This document shows positions 25,794-36,085 of a DNA stretch of 64,000 bases, one piece after another. Position 1 is the first letter of the stretch; every line of letters begins with the position of its first letter. The DNA lies in contig WTCE01000018.1 of assembly GCA_013138735.1 (NCBI GenBank), forward strand, positions 1 to 64,000. The letters run 5' to 3'. Under the pieces are notes generated by a model that ran no database searches, was not told the origin of the DNA, and saw only the letters and a program-made list of their open reading frames with translations. The position numbers were made by a program, and so were the translations under genes. Source of the DNA: Crocinitomix sp. (lineage in GTDB: Bacteria > Bacteroidota > Bacteroidia > Flavobacteriales_D > Crocinitomicaceae).

Positions 25794-26090
25794 ATGGATT
25801 TACAAGTGCATGCTGTCCATTTTGACGCAGACAGAAAATTGATCGATTTTATAAACAAGAGACTTGAAAAGTTAGAATTGTATTTTGATGATATTATACA
25901 GGGAGAAGTTTTCTTGAAATTAGGAAATCCTTCAGACCCAGAAAATAAGGTTGCAGAAATTAAACTGGCTATTCCAGGAAAAGACTTATTTGCTAAGAAA
26001 CAGTGCAAAAGTTTTGAGGAAGCAACCGATCAAGCTTGTCAGGCTTTGAAACGCCAAGTTCAAAAGCATAAAGAAAAATTATCCGCATAA
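25794..26090 (+). CDS. hpf: Ribosome hibernation promoting factor / RaiA family
   Basis: The 98-residue protein matches the short HPF/YfiA fold: DLQVHAVHFDADRKLIDFINKRLEKLELYFDDI and the C-terminal LKRQVQKHKEKL helix. It binds the 30S decoding region in stationary phase and blocks translation. It lacks the long-HPF dimerisation domain. It follows the Xer gene by 27 bases and precedes a strong terminator, so rpsU-xerC-hpf can form one read-through unit. Confidence 0.93.
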   Translation: MDLQVHAVHFDADRKLIDFINKRLEKLELYFDDIIQGEVFLKLGNPSDPENKVAEIKLAIPGKDLFAKKQCKSFEEATDQACQALKRQVQKHKEKLSA

Positions 26091-26110
26091 ATTAAACCAA
26101 AAATTTTTAA

Positions 26111-26149
26111 AACGTCTCGAATTTGGACTCCCAATCGAGGCGTTTTTTT
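26111..26149 (+). terminator. Intrinsic terminator after hpf
   Basis: AACGTCTCGA and TCGAGGCGTT pair (one G-T) around a 14-base loop and are followed by a run of seven T. Confidence 0.88.
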
Positions 26150-26244
26150 GTCTATTTGACTAAAAAATAACAACATATAGTATTTTTAGTTTATTTTTGG
26201 AACGTAACTTGTATAGGGAGATAAGAACAATTAAAATAAAGAAA

Positions 26245-26805
26245 ATGAAAATAGTAGCAATGATAGTCGCCATGCTTGCATTAACACCAGCAATGGCTCA
26301 AACTAAAATCAGCGGTAATATAATGCCGAATGTAATGAAAGTTGGTGGAGAGTATTTGAAAATGAATGGTGGTGGCATTCGTGAAAAAATGTTTTTTGAC
26401 CTCTATGTAGGTGTTTTGTATTTACAAGAGAAAACAACAGATGCTGACGCAATAATTAACGGAGATAAGCCAATGGCTATTAAAATTAAAATCATTTCTG
26501 GAATGGTGGACAATGAAAACTTTCAAGAAGCGCTTGAGGAAGGATTTGAAAAATCAACTGGCGGTAATGTAGCACCCTATCGAGATCGAATGGATCAAAT
26601 GATGGATGTAGGCTTCGCAGATGACATTAAGACGAATGACGTCTATGATATTGTATATCAGCCAGGAATAGGTTGTACCTTATACAAAAACGACAATTCA
26701 TTGGTGACTGTAACGGGCTTAGATTTCAAAAAGGCACTCTTCGGTGTATGGCTTTGCGACGACCCTGCTGATGCTGGCTTAAAGAAGAAAATGCTAGGTA
26801 AATAA
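26245..26805 (+). CDS. Secreted chalcone-isomerase-like protein
   Basis: The start is placed at ATG 26245, which begins a signal peptide (MKIVAMIVAMLALTPAMAQ); an upstream in-frame codon at 26197 is less likely. The 186-residue product matches the bacterial chalcone isomerase-like family: KISGNIMPNVMKVGGEYLKMNGGGIREKMFFDLYVGVLYL and the C-terminal ALFGVWLCDDPADAGLKKKMLG. Bacterial members are periplasmic and of unknown substrate; the plant enzymes' flavonoid activity should not be assumed. The gene is monocistronic, after the hpf terminator. Confidence 0.85.
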   Translation: MKIVAMIVAMLALTPAMAQTKISGNIMPNVMKVGGEYLKMNGGGIREKMFFDLYVGVLYLQEKTTDADAIINGDKPMAIKIKIISGMVDNENFQEALEEGFEKSTGGNVAPYRDRMDQMMDVGFADDIKTNDVYDIVYQPGIGCTLYKNDNSLVTVTGLDFKKALFGVWLCDDPADAGLKKKMLGK

Positions 26806-26829
26806 AAAAAAAATAAAAAAAACTGAATT

Positions 26830-26865
26830 TTTGTTACCACAATAAAAATCTTTAGTATATATTTG
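26830..26865 (+). promoter_or_regulatory. Promoter of the tRNA / tuf cluster
   Basis: TTTG (26830-26833), 24 bases, then TATATTTG (26858-26865). The -7 box is excellent; the spacing is one base longer than usual. Transcription would start at about 26871. Confidence 0.65.
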
Positions 26866-26867
26866 CA

Positions 26868-26896
26868 CTCCCGTTTGAAAAAAGCGGGAGTTTTTT
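26868..26896 (+). terminator. Hairpin plus T-run at the start of the tRNA transcript
   Basis: CTCCCG (26868-26873), an 11-base loop, CGGGAG (26885-26890) and six T form a terminator-like hairpin. It overlaps the predicted transcription start of the tRNA cluster. It may end the chalcone-isomerase-like transcript, or cap the tRNA transcript's 5' end. Confidence 0.65.
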
Positions 26897-26930
26897 AGTT
26901 CTTTTAATAGAGTAATTAACATTGAGATTT

Positions 26931-27004
26931 GCCTCTGTAGCTCAGCTGGCTAGAGCAGCTGATTTGTAATCAGCAGGTCGTGGGTTCGAGTCCCTCCAGA
27001 GGCT
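26931..27004 (+). tRNA. tRNA-Thr (anticodon TGT)
   Basis: A 74-base cloverleaf with acceptor stem GCCTCTG/CAGAGGC, D-loop AGCTCAGCTGGCTAGAGC, anticodon loop TTTGTAA and T-loop GGTTCGAGTCC. CCA is not encoded. Confidence 0.97.
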
Positions 27005-27029
27005 CAATTTTAATACTATTGTTTATGAA

Positions 27030-27112
27030 GGGGAGATACCAAAGCGGCCAACTGGGGCAGACTGTAACTCTGCTGACTTATGTCTTCGTAGGTTCGAATC
27101 CTGCTCTCCCCA
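27030..27112 (+). tRNA. tRNA-Tyr (anticodon GTA)
   Basis: An 83-base class II tRNA with acceptor GGGGAGA/TCTCCCC, anticodon loop CTGTAAC, a long variable arm (TGCTGACTTATGTCTTCG) and T-loop GGTTCGAATCC. Confidence 0.97.
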
Positions 27113-27139
27113 CTAAACAATATGAAGTAAATAGTATAA

Positions 27140-27212
27140 GCGGGAGTAGCTCAGTTGATAGAGCGTCAGCCTTCCAAGCTGAGGGTCGCGAGTTTGAGTC
27201 TCGTCTCCCGCT
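27140..27212 (+). tRNA. tRNA-Gly (anticodon TCC)
   Basis: A 73-base cloverleaf with acceptor GCGGGAG/CTCCCGC, anticodon loop CTTCCAA and T-loop AGTTTGAGTCT. Confidence 0.97.
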
Positions 27213-27224
27213 CAAAAATACATA

Positions 27225-27253
27225 TAGCTGATCTCGGTTCGCCGAGATCGCTA
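27225..27253. repeat. UUCG-capped hairpin after tRNA-Gly
   Basis: GATCTCGG-TTCG-CCGAGATC is a perfect 8-bp stem with a TTCG tetraloop. Flanking TAGC/GCTA extends it to 12 bp around a bulged T. A sequence-related hairpin follows tRNA-Trp (about 28959-28989). It may be a processing signal or a dispersed repeat. Confidence 0.7.
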
Positions 27254-27347
27254 TTTGTGTTTAAATTTGTAAAGCAAAGACCGAGTCTAGTTTTGCATTT
27301 ATAACGAATAAGCTATCAAACGTGATAGTTGTTATAAAAAGTTTATT

Positions 27348-27419
<72 letters not shown>

Positions 27420-27513
27420 CTGTAAAGAGGTAAGGATGGAAAGAAGGTTTGAATTGTGAATCTGAATGCCATGGACGTTTTGTCGCGGGTTTGTTCAGTT
27501 AAATTGAACGCCG

Positions 27514-27524
27514 TCATTGGCTCT
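27514..27524 (+). repeat. Copy of the tRNA-Thr(GGT) 3' end
   Basis: TCATTGGCTCT repeats the last bases of tRNA-Thr (27411-27421) exactly. It is preceded by a small hairpin (GTTCAGT/ATTGAAC) that resembles a decayed T-arm. No complete tRNA is present. Confidence 0.65.
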
Positions 27525-27542
27525 AAAGGATAAGTACGCACT

Positions 27543-27576
27543 TTTGTAAAGTGTGTTTTGTTGTTGTATAATTTTG
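27543..27576 (+). promoter_or_regulatory. Promoter of tuf
   Basis: TTTG (27543-27546), 22 bases, then TAATTTTG (27569-27576) fits the consensus and lies 30 bases before the tuf ATG. Confidence 0.65.
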
Positions 27577-27606
27577 ATTTAATAATAAAGTAAACAATTG
27601 TAGATT

Positions 27607-28794
27607 ATGGCTAAGGAAAAATTCGACCGTTCCAAACCGCATGTGAATATTGGAACTATTGGTCACGTTGATCACGGGAAAACGACTTTAACAGCTGCTA
27701 TCACTGTAGTGCTAGCCAAAGCAGGAGGAGCAGAAGTTAGAGATTTTGATACGATCGATAACGCACCGGAAGAAAAAGAAAGAGGAATTACTATTAATAC
27801 TTCACACGTGGAGTATGAAACAGAAACTAGACACTACGCTCACGTAGATTGTCCAGGTCACGCCGATTATGTGAAAAACATGGTAACTGGTGCTGCTCAA
27901 ATGGATGGTGCTATTTTAGTTGTAGCTGCTACTGATGGACCTATGCCTCAAACTAGAGAGCATATCCTATTAGGAAGACAAGTTGGAATTCCACGTATGG
28001 TTGTATTCATGAATAAAGTGGATATGGTTGATGATGAGGAATTATTAGAATTAGTAGAAATGGAAATCAGAGAATTGCTTTCTTTCTACGAATATGATGG
28101 AGATAATGCTCCAGTAATCCCAGGATCTGCTTTAGGTGGATTGAATGGTGATGAAAAATGGGTTGGTTCAATCACAGAGCTTATGGCTGCTGTTGATGAT
28201 TATATTGAATTACCAATTAGAGATACTGAAAAAGATTTCTTAATGCCAGTAGAGGATGTATTCTCAATTACTGGACGTGGTACTGTTGCTACAGGGAAAA
28301 TCGAAACTGGTGTAATTAACTCTGGTGAAGAAGTAGATATCTTAGGAATGGGTGACGAGAAATTAAAGTCAGTTGTTACAGGTGTTGAAATGTTCCGTAA
28401 AATCTTAGATAGAGGAGAAGCTGGCGATAACGTTGGTCTTTTATTAAGAGGAATTGAGAAATCTGAAATCAGAAGAGGGATGGTAATCGCTAAGCCTGGT
28501 TCAATTACTCCACATACTAAAATTAAAGCTGAGGTTTATATCCTTAAAAAAGAAGAAGGTGGACGTCACACTCCATTTCACAATAAATATAGACCACAGT
28601 TCTATTTAAGAACAACAGATGTTACCGGTGAAATCATCCTTGAAGATGGAAGAGAAATGGTAATGCCTGGTGATAACGTTACTATTACAGTAAACCTTAT
28701 CGTTCCAGTTGCAGTTAACAAAGGGTTAAGATTTGCAATTAGAGAAGGTGGTAGAACTGTAGGTGCAGGTCAGGTTACTGAGATTATCGAGTAA
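27607..28794 (+). CDS. tuf: Elongation factor Tu
   Basis: The 395-residue GTPase has G1 [23 protein letters not shown] (G3), NKVDMVDD (G4) and GSAL (G5). Domain 2 ([17 protein letters not shown]) and domain 3 (C-terminal [14 protein letters not shown]) are complete. EF-Tu carries aminoacyl-tRNA to the ribosome and is one of the most abundant proteins. It is surrounded by tRNA genes and followed by secE-nusG-rpl genes, the conserved Bacteroidota order. Confidence 0.99.
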   Translation: MAKEKFDRSKPHVNIGTIGHVDHGKTTLTAAITVVLAKAGGAEVRDFDTIDNAPEEKERGITINTSHVEYETETRHYAHVDCPGHADYVKNMVTGAAQMDGAILVVAATDGPMPQTREHILLGRQVGIPRMVVFMNKVDMVDDEELLELVEMEIRELLSFYEYDGDNAPVIPGSALGGLNGDEKWVGSITELMAAVDDYIELPIRDTEKDFLMPVEDVFSITGRGTVATGKIETGVINSGEEVDILGMGDEKLKSVVTGVEMFRKILDRGEAGDNVGLLLRGIEKSEIRRGMVIAKPGSITPHTKIKAEVYILKKEEGGRHTPFHNKYRPQFYLRTTDVTGEIILEDGREMVMPGDNVTITVNLIVPVAVNKGLRFAIREGGRTVGAGQVTEIIE

Positions 28795-28823
28795 TTAAGA
28801 CACACATAGAATATTGACAGAAT

Positions 28824-28846
28824 CCCGTCAGCCTTAGGCTGACGGG
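28824..28846. repeat. Near-perfect palindrome between tuf and tRNA-Trp
   Basis: CCCGTCAGCC and GGCTGACGGG form a 10-bp stem around TTA. No T-run follows, so termination is doubtful. It may protect the tuf mRNA 3' end or guide processing from tRNA-Trp, which starts 12 bases later. Confidence 0.65.
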
Positions 28847-28857
28847 AATTCGTCTCT

Positions 28858-28928
28858 ACGGGCGTAGTTCAATGGTAGAATGTCGGTCTCCAACACCGCT
28901 GATGAGGGTTCGAATCCTTCCGCCCGTG
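28858..28928 (+). tRNA. tRNA-Trp (anticodon CCA)
   Basis: A 71-base cloverleaf with acceptor ACGGGCG/CGCCCGT, anticodon loop CTCCAAC and T-loop GGTTCGAATCC. GCCCGTGCAAA at its end recurs 77 bases downstream. Confidence 0.97.
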
Positions 28929-28998
28929 CAAAGTGTGAAGCACGAAAAGAAGTTGAAGTAGCTGATAGGGGTTCGTCCCGATAGCTATCCAAATTTCT

Positions 28999-29009
28999 GC
29001 CCGTGCAAA
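28999..29009 (+). repeat. Copy of the tRNA-Trp 3' end
   Basis: GCCCGTGCAAA repeats bases 28922-28932 exactly. Between the copies is a hairpin with GGGG-TTCG-TCCC at its tip and TAGCT/AGCTA at its base. Confidence 0.65.
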
Positions 29010-29063
29010 ACAGAAGAAATGAATAATTTGTTTCTTTGCAGAATGAAATAAAAAAATAGATAC

Positions 29064-29315
29064 GTGGCTAACATTATACAATACATAGAAGAGTCTTTTA
29101 GCGAATTGGTACACAAAGTAACTTGGCCAACATGGGATCAGTTACAAAGTAGTTCAATCGTTGTGCTTGTAGCCTCTGTACTCTTTGCGCTGATGATCTT
29201 CGTAATGGATTATATTTTTGGAATTAACATTAAACTAGAAGATAATCAGGCCGTGGCTCCACTTTGGAGTGGAATACTTGGGTTTTATTATGAGTTAGTT
29301 GGAGCATATAAATAA
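29064..29315 (+). CDS. secE: Preprotein translocase subunit SecE
   Basis: The 83-residue protein starts with GTG and matches SecE: IEESFSELVHKVTWPTWDQLQSSSIVVLVASVLFALMIFVMDYIF has the amphipathic helix and single membrane span. SecE clamps SecY in the inner-membrane Sec channel. A C-terminal tail of about 20 residues extends past the usual end. It precedes nusG, the standard order. Confidence 0.93.
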   Translation: MANIIQYIEESFSELVHKVTWPTWDQLQSSSIVVLVASVLFALMIFVMDYIFGINIKLEDNQAVAPLWSGILGFYYELVGAYK

Positions 29316-29325
29316 TCGATTTAAC

Positions 29326-29877
29326 ATGGCTGAAATTAAGAAACGTTGGTACGTTGTTAGAGCGATTGGCGGAAAAGAAAGAAAAGTTAAGGATTATATT
29401 GACCTTGAAATCAAGCGTCACAAATTGGAGCACTTAGTAGGTCAAGTTTTGATTCCTACAGAGAAAGTATACCAAATCCGCAACGGAAAAAAAATTAGTA
29501 AGGAAAAGAATTACCTACCAGGATATGTGCTTATCGAAGCAAGTCTTGAAGGGGAAGTTCAGCACATTATTAAAAGTGTACCTAATGTTATAGGGTTTAT
29601 GGGAGCTGTTAAAGGCGGTGATCCAATGCCTATGCGTACAAGTGAAGTGAATAGAATTCTTGGTAAAGTTGATGAATTGGCTGAGCAAGAAGAAGAAATG
29701 AACATACCATTTGTTGAAGGTGAAACCGTTAAAGTTGTTGACGGACCGTTTAACGGATTTAATGGTGTGATCGAGGGAGTGAATGAGGAGAAGAAAAAAC
29801 TGCAAGTAATGGTAAAGATCTTTGGTCGAAAAACTCCATTGGAGTTAAGTTACATGCAAGTTGAAAAAACAAATTAA
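29326..29877 (+). CDS. nusG: Transcription termination/antitermination factor NusG
   Basis: The start at ATG 29326 gives 183 residues beginning MAEIKKRWYVVRAIGGKERK, the NGN domain. A C-terminal KOW domain (GETVKVVDGPFNGFNGVIEGVN) follows. NusG binds RNA polymerase and couples it to Rho or the ribosome. An in-frame start at 29299 would overlap secE and is not needed. Confidence 0.97.
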   Translation: MAEIKKRWYVVRAIGGKERKVKDYIDLEIKRHKLEHLVGQVLIPTEKVYQIRNGKKISKEKNYLPGYVLIEASLEGEVQHIIKSVPNVIGFMGAVKGGDPMPMRTSEVNRILGKVDELAEQEEEMNIPFVEGETVKVVDGPFNGFNGVIEGVNEEKKKLQVMVKIFGRKTPLELSYMQVEKTN

Positions 29878-29974
29878 GCGTAGTATATTAACGTGTAGGA
29901 GTACTGCTCGAATGAAATAGAATGTTTCCCATTCGAGAATAACGGTATGTTTGACTACAAAAAACAAACATATA

Positions 29975-30418
29975 ATGGCAAAACAAGTTGATGGATTAAT
30001 CAAGCTTCAAATCAAAGGAGGAGCAGCTAATCCTTCACCTCCAGTAGGACCTGCATTGGGTGCAAAAGGGGTGAACATCATGGAGTTCTGTAAGCAGTTT
30101 AATGCTAGAACCCAGGAGAAAGCAGGAAAAGTACTTCCAGTTGTTATTACTGTATATGGAGATAAGTCTTTTGACTTCGTTGTTAAAACACCTCCAGTTG
30201 CAGTTCAATTACTAGAAGCAGCTAAACTGAAATCGGGTTCGGCAGAACCTAATCGAATTAAAGTAGCAAAAGTAACATGGGATCAAGTAAGAGCAATCGC
30301 TGAAGATAAAATTCAGGATATGAATGCTTTTAAAGTTGAGTCTGCTATGAAAATGATAGCCGGTACTGCACGCAGTATGGGTATCACAGTTCAGGGCGCA
30401 TTTCCAGAATCTAATTAA
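29975..30418 (+). CDS. rplK: 50S ribosomal protein uL11
   Basis: The start at ATG 29975 ([12 protein letters not shown]) gives 147 residues. [28 protein letters not shown] is the uL11 signature. The protein forms the GTPase-associated centre with 23S rRNA and bL12. The upstream in-frame codon at 29951 is unlikely. Confidence 0.98.
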   Translation: MAKQVDGLIKLQIKGGAANPSPPVGPALGAKGVNIMEFCKQFNARTQEKAGKVLPVVITVYGDKSFDFVVKTPPVAVQLLEAAKLKSGSAEPNRIKVAKVTWDQVRAIAEDKIQDMNAFKVESAMKMIAGTARSMGITVQGAFPESN

Positions 30419-30425
30419 TTGAGCA

Positions 30426-31121
30426 ATGGCTAGAATAGGTAAGAAAAGAAAAGAAATCTTGGGCAAGATTGACCAAGAGAAAGCTTATAGTGTGTCTGAA
30501 GCTTGCGCATTAGTGAAGGAAATTACTACAACTAAATTTGATGCATCTATTGATGTTGCAGTTCGTTTAGGAGTTGATCCCCGTAAAGCAAATCAAATGG
30601 TTCGTGGAACTGTAGCTCTACCTCACGGTACAGGTAAAGATGTTAAAGTATTAGTACTTTGCACACCTGACAAAGAGGCTGAAGCAACAGAAGCAGGAGC
30701 AGATTACGTTGGCTTGGATGAGTACATCACAAAAATTAAAGGTGGATGGACTGATGTTGACGTTATTGTAACTATGCCCTCAGTAATGGGGAAAGTTGGA
30801 GCTTTAGGTAGAATATTAGGGCCACGTGGTCTAATGCCTAATCCAAAGACAGGTACAGTAACTATGGACGTTGCTAAAGCCGTTACAGAAGTTAAAGCAG
30901 GTAAGATTGATTTTAGAGTTGACAAATTTGGTATTATTCACGCGGCAGTTGCTAAAGCTTCTTTCGAAGCAATCAAAATCCAGGATAATGTCAATGAATT
31001 GTTAAACACAATCATGAAGCTTAAACCGACAGCGGCAAAAGGAATATACGTAAAAAGTATTAACATTAGTTCAACTATGAGCCCAGGTATCTCTTTAGAT
31101 ACTAAGGCTTACGCAACCTAA
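30426..31121 (+). CDS. rplA: 50S ribosomal protein uL1
   Basis: The 231-residue protein contains [20 protein letters not shown], the uL1 signature. It forms the L1 stalk that moves deacylated tRNA. In many bacteria uL1 represses its own operon by binding the mRNA leader; no obvious leader mimic is apparent in the short upstream gap here. It follows rplK by 7 bases. Confidence 0.98.
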   Translation: MARIGKKRKEILGKIDQEKAYSVSEACALVKEITTTKFDASIDVAVRLGVDPRKANQMVRGTVALPHGTGKDVKVLVLCTPDKEAEATEAGADYVGLDEYITKIKGGWTDVDVIVTMPSVMGKVGALGRILGPRGLMPNPKTGTVTMDVAKAVTEVKAGKIDFRVDKFGIIHAAVAKASFEAIKIQDNVNELLNTIMKLKPTAAKGIYVKSINISSTMSPGISLDTKAYAT

Positions 31122-31135
31122 TAAACCCCGAAATT

Positions 31136-31663
31136 ATGACAAAAGAAGAAAAATCACAGTACATTGAAGACTTGGCTGCAAAGCTGTCTGAAACGGGTGT
31201 TTTCTATTTGACTGATACGGCAGGTTTAACTGTTGAGACTGTCAACCAATTAAGAGAAAAGTGTTTCAAAAGTAGCATTGAGTTACGTGTTGTAAAAAAC
31301 ACATTGCTTAGAAAAGCTATGGAAAGCATTGAAGGAACAGATTATGAAGAACTTTATGGAGTTCTTGCTGGACCTACTGCTATCATGTTCTCTGAAGTTG
31401 GAAACGCACCGGCAAAGTTGATTAAAGATTTCCGTAAGAAAAACGATAAACCACTTATTAAAGGGGCATTTATCGAAGAGTCTATCTACACTGGAGACGA
31501 AAACTTAGAATTCCTAAGTTCAATCAAAAGTAAAGAAGAGCTTATCGGAGACATCATTGGCTTGCTACAATCACCTGCTAAAAACGTTATTTCTGGACTT
31601 ATGTCTGGTGGTAACACAATCGCAGGTCTTATTAAAACGCTTTCGGAAAGAACGGAAGCATAA
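31136..31663 (+). CDS. rplJ: 50S ribosomal protein uL10
   Basis: The 175-residue protein has the N-terminal RNA-binding domain with ELRVVKNTLLRKAM and a C-terminal helix (about 140-175) that binds bL12 dimers. It forms the base of the L12 stalk. It lies between rplA and rplL as usual. Confidence 0.97.
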   Translation: MTKEEKSQYIEDLAAKLSETGVFYLTDTAGLTVETVNQLREKCFKSSIELRVVKNTLLRKAMESIEGTDYEELYGVLAGPTAIMFSEVGNAPAKLIKDFRKKNDKPLIKGAFIEESIYTGDENLEFLSSIKSKEELIGDIIGLLQSPAKNVISGLMSGGNTIAGLIKTLSERTEA

Positions 31664-31700
31664 TTATTTTTATCAATAACCTTAATTAAAACAAAATAAA

Positions 31701-32075
31701 ATGGCTGAATTAAAAGAATTCGCAGAACAACTAGTTAACCTTACAGTAAAAGAAGTTAACGAATTAGCAACTATCCTTAAAGATGAGTATGGAATCGAGC
31801 CTGCTGCTGCTGCAGCTGCTGCTGGACCTGCTGCACCTGGTGCTGGAGAAGAAGTTGAAGCTCAAACTGAGTTTGACGTAATCTTAACTGCTGCAGGTGG
31901 ATCTAAACTTGCTGTTGTGAAATTAGTGAAAGAATTAACTGGAAAAGGGTTAAAAGAAGCTAAAGAATTAGTAGATAGTGCACCGGCTGCAGTTAAAGAA
32001 GGTGTATCTCAAGACGAAGCTAACGGTCTTAAGACTGAGTTAGAAGCGGCTGGAGCAGAAGTTGAAATTAAGTAA
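31701..32075 (+). CDS. rplL: 50S ribosomal protein bL12 (L7/L12)
   Basis: The 124-residue protein has an N-terminal dimerisation domain, an Ala/Pro/Gly-rich hinge ([18 protein letters not shown]) and the C-terminal domain ([27 protein letters not shown]). The latter recruits EF-Tu, EF-G, IF2 and RF3. A close relative of this C-terminal domain is found inside the vWA protein at 57449-59962. Confidence 0.98.
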   Translation: MAELKEFAEQLVNLTVKEVNELATILKDEYGIEPAAAAAAAGPAAPGAGEEVEAQTEFDVILTAAGGSKLAVVKLVKELTGKGLKEAKELVDSAPAAVKEGVSQDEANGLKTELEAAGAEVEIK

Positions 32076-32090
32076 CAATACTTGAAATTT

Positions 32091-32132
32091 ACAGGATAGG
32101 CACTGCTCTTTTGAGCATGTGCCTACTCCTGT
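32091..32132 (+). promoter_or_regulatory. Long hairpin between rplL and rpoB
   Basis: ACAGGA/TCCTGT, AGGCAC/GTGCCT and TGCTC/GAGCA stack into one stem with a TTTT loop, followed by a short TTTTAT. It is the right place for the partial terminator or RNase processing site that sets the ratio of ribosomal protein to polymerase in other bacteria. Confidence 0.75.
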
Positions 32133-32183
32133 TTTATAGTTCACACATTTAGAATTAATTTTCTTTAATAAAAAAAATTAGCC

Positions 32184-35100
32184 TTGGTACCAAATAATAT
32201 AACTAAAGAAAGAATCAATTTTAGAAGCCAAACGGCACTGTTTGAATACCCTGATTTCCTAGATATTCAGTTGCAGTCGTTCAGACAATTCTTTCAGTTG
32301 GAGACAACACCAGAAAACAGAAGTGACGAAGGTCTTTTCAAGGTGTTTAGTGAAAATTTCCCTATCACTGATACTAGAAATCAATTCGTACTCGAATTCT
32401 TAGATTATTTCGTTGACCCCCCGCGCTACACTATTACTGAGTGTATCGATAGAGGGTTAACTTATAGTGTGCCATTAAAGGCAAAGCTGAAATTGTATTG
32501 TACAGATCCTGAACATGAGGATTTTGAAACAATCGTTCAAGACGTTTATTTGGGTACAATACCATACATGACACCTAAAGGTTCTTTTGTAATTAATGGT
32601 GCTGAACGTGTAATCGTTTCTCAGTTGCATAGATCTCCCGGAGTTTTCTTCGGACAGTCTAGACATGCTAACGGAACGAAATTATACTCTGCGCGTATTA
32701 TTCCTTTTAAAGGTTCGTGGATCGAATTCGCTACTGATATCAATTCAGTAATGTATGCGTATATCGATCGTAAAAAGAAATTGCCAGTTACTACTTTATT
32801 CCGTGCACTCGGATTTGAAAGTGATAAAGATATATTAGAAATTTTCGATCTTGCTGATGAGGTTAAAGCAACCAAAGCAGGTTTGAAAAAAGTATTGGGA
32901 CGTAAATTAGCTGCAAGAGTTTTAAAAACTTGGGTAGAAGATTTCGTAGATGAGGATACAGGAGAAGTTGTTTCTATTGAGAGAAACGAAGTATTATTAG
33001 ATCGTGAATTATTATTGGAACAAGAGCATCTTGATTTGATTTTAGACGCAGGTGTTAAATCTGTGATCTTACACAAAGAAAATGTGAATTCTGCAGATTT
33101 CGCAATTATCTATAATACTTTACAAAAAGATACTTCTAACTCTGAAAAAGAAGCTGTTGAACATATATACCGTCAATTACGTAACGCTGAGCCGCCTGAT
33201 TTTGAAACGGCGCGTGGTGTATTCGAAAAACTATTCTTCTCTGATTCAAGATATGATTTAGGTGAAGTTGGACGTTATAGAATCAATAAAAAATTAGGGT
33301 TAGATACAGATATTGAACAAAAAGTACTAACGAAAGAGGATATCATCCTTATCGTAAGATACTTGATCGAATTAATTAACGCGAAAGCGGAGATTGATGA
33401 TATTGATCACTTGTCAAATAGACGTGTAAGAACAGTTGGTGAGCAGTTGCACAATCAATTTGGTGTTGGTTTAGCACGTATGGCTAGAACAATTCGTGAA
33501 AGAATGAACGTTAGAGATAACGAGGTCTTTACACCAATTGATTTAATTAACGCAAAAACGCTTTCTTCTGTAATTAATTCATTCTTCGGAACAAATCAGC
33601 TTTCTCAGTTCATGGATCAAACCAATCCATTATCGGAGGTAACGCACAAAAGAAGACTTTCTGCACTAGGGCCAGGAGGTTTATCTCGTGAAAGAGCAGG
33701 ATTTGAGGTTCGAGATGTTCACTACACGCACTATGGTCGTCTTTGTACGATTGAAACACCAGAGGGACCAAACATTGGTTTGATTTCTTCTTTATGTGTA
33801 TTTGCGAAAGTAAATAAACTTGGATTTATCGAAACACCTTACTGGTCTGTGACCAAAGGGAAAGTAGATCATTCTGGAGTGCCTACTTATTTAAGTGCTG
33901 AAGAAGAAGAGTCGAAGATTATCGCACAAGCGAGTATGGCAATCGACAAAACTGGAAAGTTTACTGACGAGAAAATTAAAGCAAGATTAGAGGGTGATTT
34001 CCCTGTTGTTTCTCCAGATGCAATTGCATTAATGGATGTTGGAACTAACCAAATTGCTTCGATTGCTGCATCTTCTATTCCATTTTTGGAGCATGATGAT
34101 GCCAATCGTGCCCTGATGGGATCAAATATGATGCGTCAAGCGGTACCATTATTAAAACCAAATTCGCCAGTAGTTGGTACTGGAATTGAAGGTATTGTTG
34201 CCAGAGATTCTCGTGTTTTGATTAATGCTGAAGGAGATGGTGTTGTTGAATATGTAGATGCTAACGAAATCAAAATTAGATATAACTTATCTGACGCTGA
34301 TAAATTGGTAAGCTTTGATGGAGATCTTAAAACATATGCTTTAACGAAATTCCAGAAAACAAACCAGAGTACTACAATCAACCTTAGACCAATTGTGTCA
34401 AAAGGAAGTAAAGTTTCAAAAGGACAAGTTCTTTGTGAAGGTTATGCAACGCAAGCAGGTGAGTTGGCTTTAGGTCAAAACTTGAAAGTGGCTTTTATGC
34501 CTTGGCAAGGTTATAACTTTGAGGATGCAATTGTGATCTCTGAAAGAGTTGTTCGTGAGGATATCTTTACTTCAGTTCATATTGATGAGTACTCTATTGA
34601 CGTACGTGATACAAAACGTGGTCTTGAAGAATTAACTGCTGATATTCCAAACGTTTCTGAAGAAGCTACAAAAGATTTGGATGAAAACGGAATCATTAGA
34701 GTTGGTGCTGAAATTAAAGAGGGCGATATCTTAATTGGTAAGATTACTCCAAAAGGAGAAACAGATCCATCACCAGAAGAAAAATTACTAAGAGCAATCT
34801 TTGGTGATAAAGCTGGAGATGTAAAAGATGCTTCATTGAAAGCTTCTCCATCTTTAAGAGGTGTTGTAATTGCTAAAAAATTGTTCTCAAGAGCAATTAA
34901 AGATAGAAAGACTAAAGCAAAAGATAAACCAATGCTAGCGCAATTGGATGCTGACTACGAAGTAGAAGCAGGACAATTAAAAGGAGTGTTGATTGACAAA
35001 TTGCTTAAGATTTTAACAGATCACAAATCTGCAGGTGTATTTAATAACTTTAAAGAAGAAATTCTTAAAAAAGGAATTAAGTTCTCTGAAAAGAATTTGA

Positions 35101-35996
35101 TGATTGTTGACTTTAGTATTGTAAATCCATATGATTGGACAAAAGATGCTGAAATCAATAAATTAATCCAACGTGTGTTACACAACCACTCGATTAAGGC
35201 AAACGATTTATTAGGAATCTACAAACGTAAAAAATTCCAAATCTCTGTTGGTGATGAATTACCAACGGGAATTGTGAAAATGGCGAAAGTATATGTTGCT
35301 AAGAAACGTAAGTTGAAAGTGGGTGATAAGATGGCGGGTCGTCACGGAAATAAAGGTATTGTTGCCAATATTGTTCGTCAAGAAGATATGCCGTTCTTAG
35401 ATGATGGAACACCAGTTGATATTGTATTGAATCCATTAGGTGTACCATCTCGTATGAACCTTGGTCAGATTTATGAAACAGTTTTAGGATGGGCAGGAAT
35501 TGAGTTAGGTGTTAAATTTGCCTCTCCAATTTTTGACGGTGCTTCAATTGAACAAATCAATGATTATACTGATAAAGCAGGTGTACCTAGATTTGGTAGA
35601 AGTTACTTAATTGATGGTAACACAGGTGATCGTTTTGATCAACCGGCTACTGTAGGTGTGATTTACATGCTGAAATTAGGTCACATGGTTGATGATAAGA
35701 TGCACGCTCGTTCAATCGGACCATATTCATTAATTACGCAACAACCATTGGGCGGTAAAGCCCAGTTCGGTGGTCAACGTTTTGGTGAGATGGAAGTTTG
35801 GGCATTAGAGGCTTATGGAGCATCTAATATCTTAAGAGAAATCTTAACTATCAAATCGGATGATGTAATCGGAAGAGCGAAAGCTTACGAGGCAATTGTT
35901 AAAGGTGAAAACTTCGGTGAACCAGGAATTCCTGAATCATTCAACGTATTGTTGAACGAATTAGCTGGATTAGGTTTGAATATCACCTTGGATTAA
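32184..35996 (+). CDS. rpoB: RNA polymerase subunit beta
   Basis: The 1270-residue protein starts with TTG at 32184 and has the expected N-terminus (TERINF.. / [19 protein letters not shown]-like). The rifampicin region [33 protein letters not shown] is intact and wild-type in appearance, near residues 475-510. The C-terminal [22 protein letters not shown] is conserved. It forms the catalytic core with rpoC. Confidence 0.99.
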   Translation: MVPNNITKERINFRSQTALFEYPDFLDIQLQSFRQFFQLETTPENRSDEGLFKVFSENFPITDTRNQFVLEFLDYFVDPPRYTITECIDRGLTYSVPLKAKLKLYCTDPEHEDFETIVQDVYLGTIPYMTPKGSFVINGAERVIVSQLHRSPGVFFGQSRHANGTKLYSARIIPFKGSWIEFATDINSVMYAYIDRKKKLPVTTLFRALGFESDKDILEIFDLADEVKATKAGLKKVLGRKLAARVLKTWVEDFVDEDTGEVVSIERNEVLLDRELLLEQEHLDLILDAGVKSVILHKENVNSADFAIIYNTLQKDTSNSEKEAVEHIYRQLRNAEPPDFETARGVFEKLFFSDSRYDLGEVGRYRINKKLGLDTDIEQKVLTKEDIILIVRYLIELINAKAEIDDIDHLSNRRVRTVGEQLHNQFGVGLARMARTIRERMNVRDNEVFTPIDLINAKTLSSVINSFFGTNQLSQFMDQTNPLSEVTHKRRLSALGPGGLSRERAGFEVRDVHYTHYGRLCTIETPEGPNIGLISSLCVFAKVNKLGFIETPYWSVTKGKVDHSGVPTYLSAEEEESKIIAQASMAIDKTGKFTDEKIKARLEGDFPVVSPDAIALMDVGTNQIASIAASSIPFLEHDDANRALMGSNMMRQAVPLLKPNSPVVGTGIEGIVARDSRVLINAEGDGVVEYVDANEIKIRYNLSDADKLVSFDGDLKTYALTKFQKTNQSTTINLRPIVSKGSKVSKGQVLCEGYATQAGELALGQNLKVAFMPWQGYNFEDAIVISERVVREDIFTSVHIDEYSIDVRDTKRGLEELTADIPNVSEEATKDLDENGIIRVGAEIKEGDILIGKITPKGETDPSPEEKLLRAIFGDKAGDVKDASLKASPSLRGVVIAKKLFSRAIKDRKTKAKDKPMLAQLDADYEVEAGQLKGVLIDKLLKILTDHKSAGVFNNFKEEILKKGIKFSEKNLMIVDFSIVNPYDWTKDAEINKLIQRVLHNHSIKANDLLGIYKRKKFQISVGDELPTGIVKMAKVYVAKKRKLKVGDKMAGRHGNKGIVANIVRQEDMPFLDDGTPVDIVLNPLGVPSRMNLGQIYETVLGWAGIELGVKFASPIFDGASIEQINDYTDKAGVPRFGRSYLIDGNTGDRFDQPATVGVIYMLKLGHMVDDKMHARSIGPYSLITQQPLGGKAQFGGQRFGEMEVWALEAYGASNILREILTIKSDDVIGRAKAYEAIVKGENFGEPGIPESFNVLLNELAGLGLNITLD

Positions 35997-36023
35997 TTAT
36001 TAAAGAAAAAAGAAATTAGATAA

Positions 36024-36062
36024 TTTTAAGGGAGACTTCGAGAACCTCAGACTCCCTTAAAA
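36024..36062 (+). promoter_or_regulatory. Hairpin between rpoB and rpoC
   Basis: TTTTAAGGGAG (36024-36034) pairs perfectly with CTCCCTTAAAA (36052-36062) around a 17-base loop. No T-run follows beyond the stem, so a processing or stabilising role is more likely than termination. Confidence 0.65.
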
Positions 36063-36085
36063 TATGTCTTTAATCTGAAAGAAAT

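Noticed and set aside
26980-27231. 83-residue open frame on the plus strand
   Set aside because: It runs across tRNA-Thr, tRNA-Tyr and tRNA-Gly and is a by-product of tRNA sequence.
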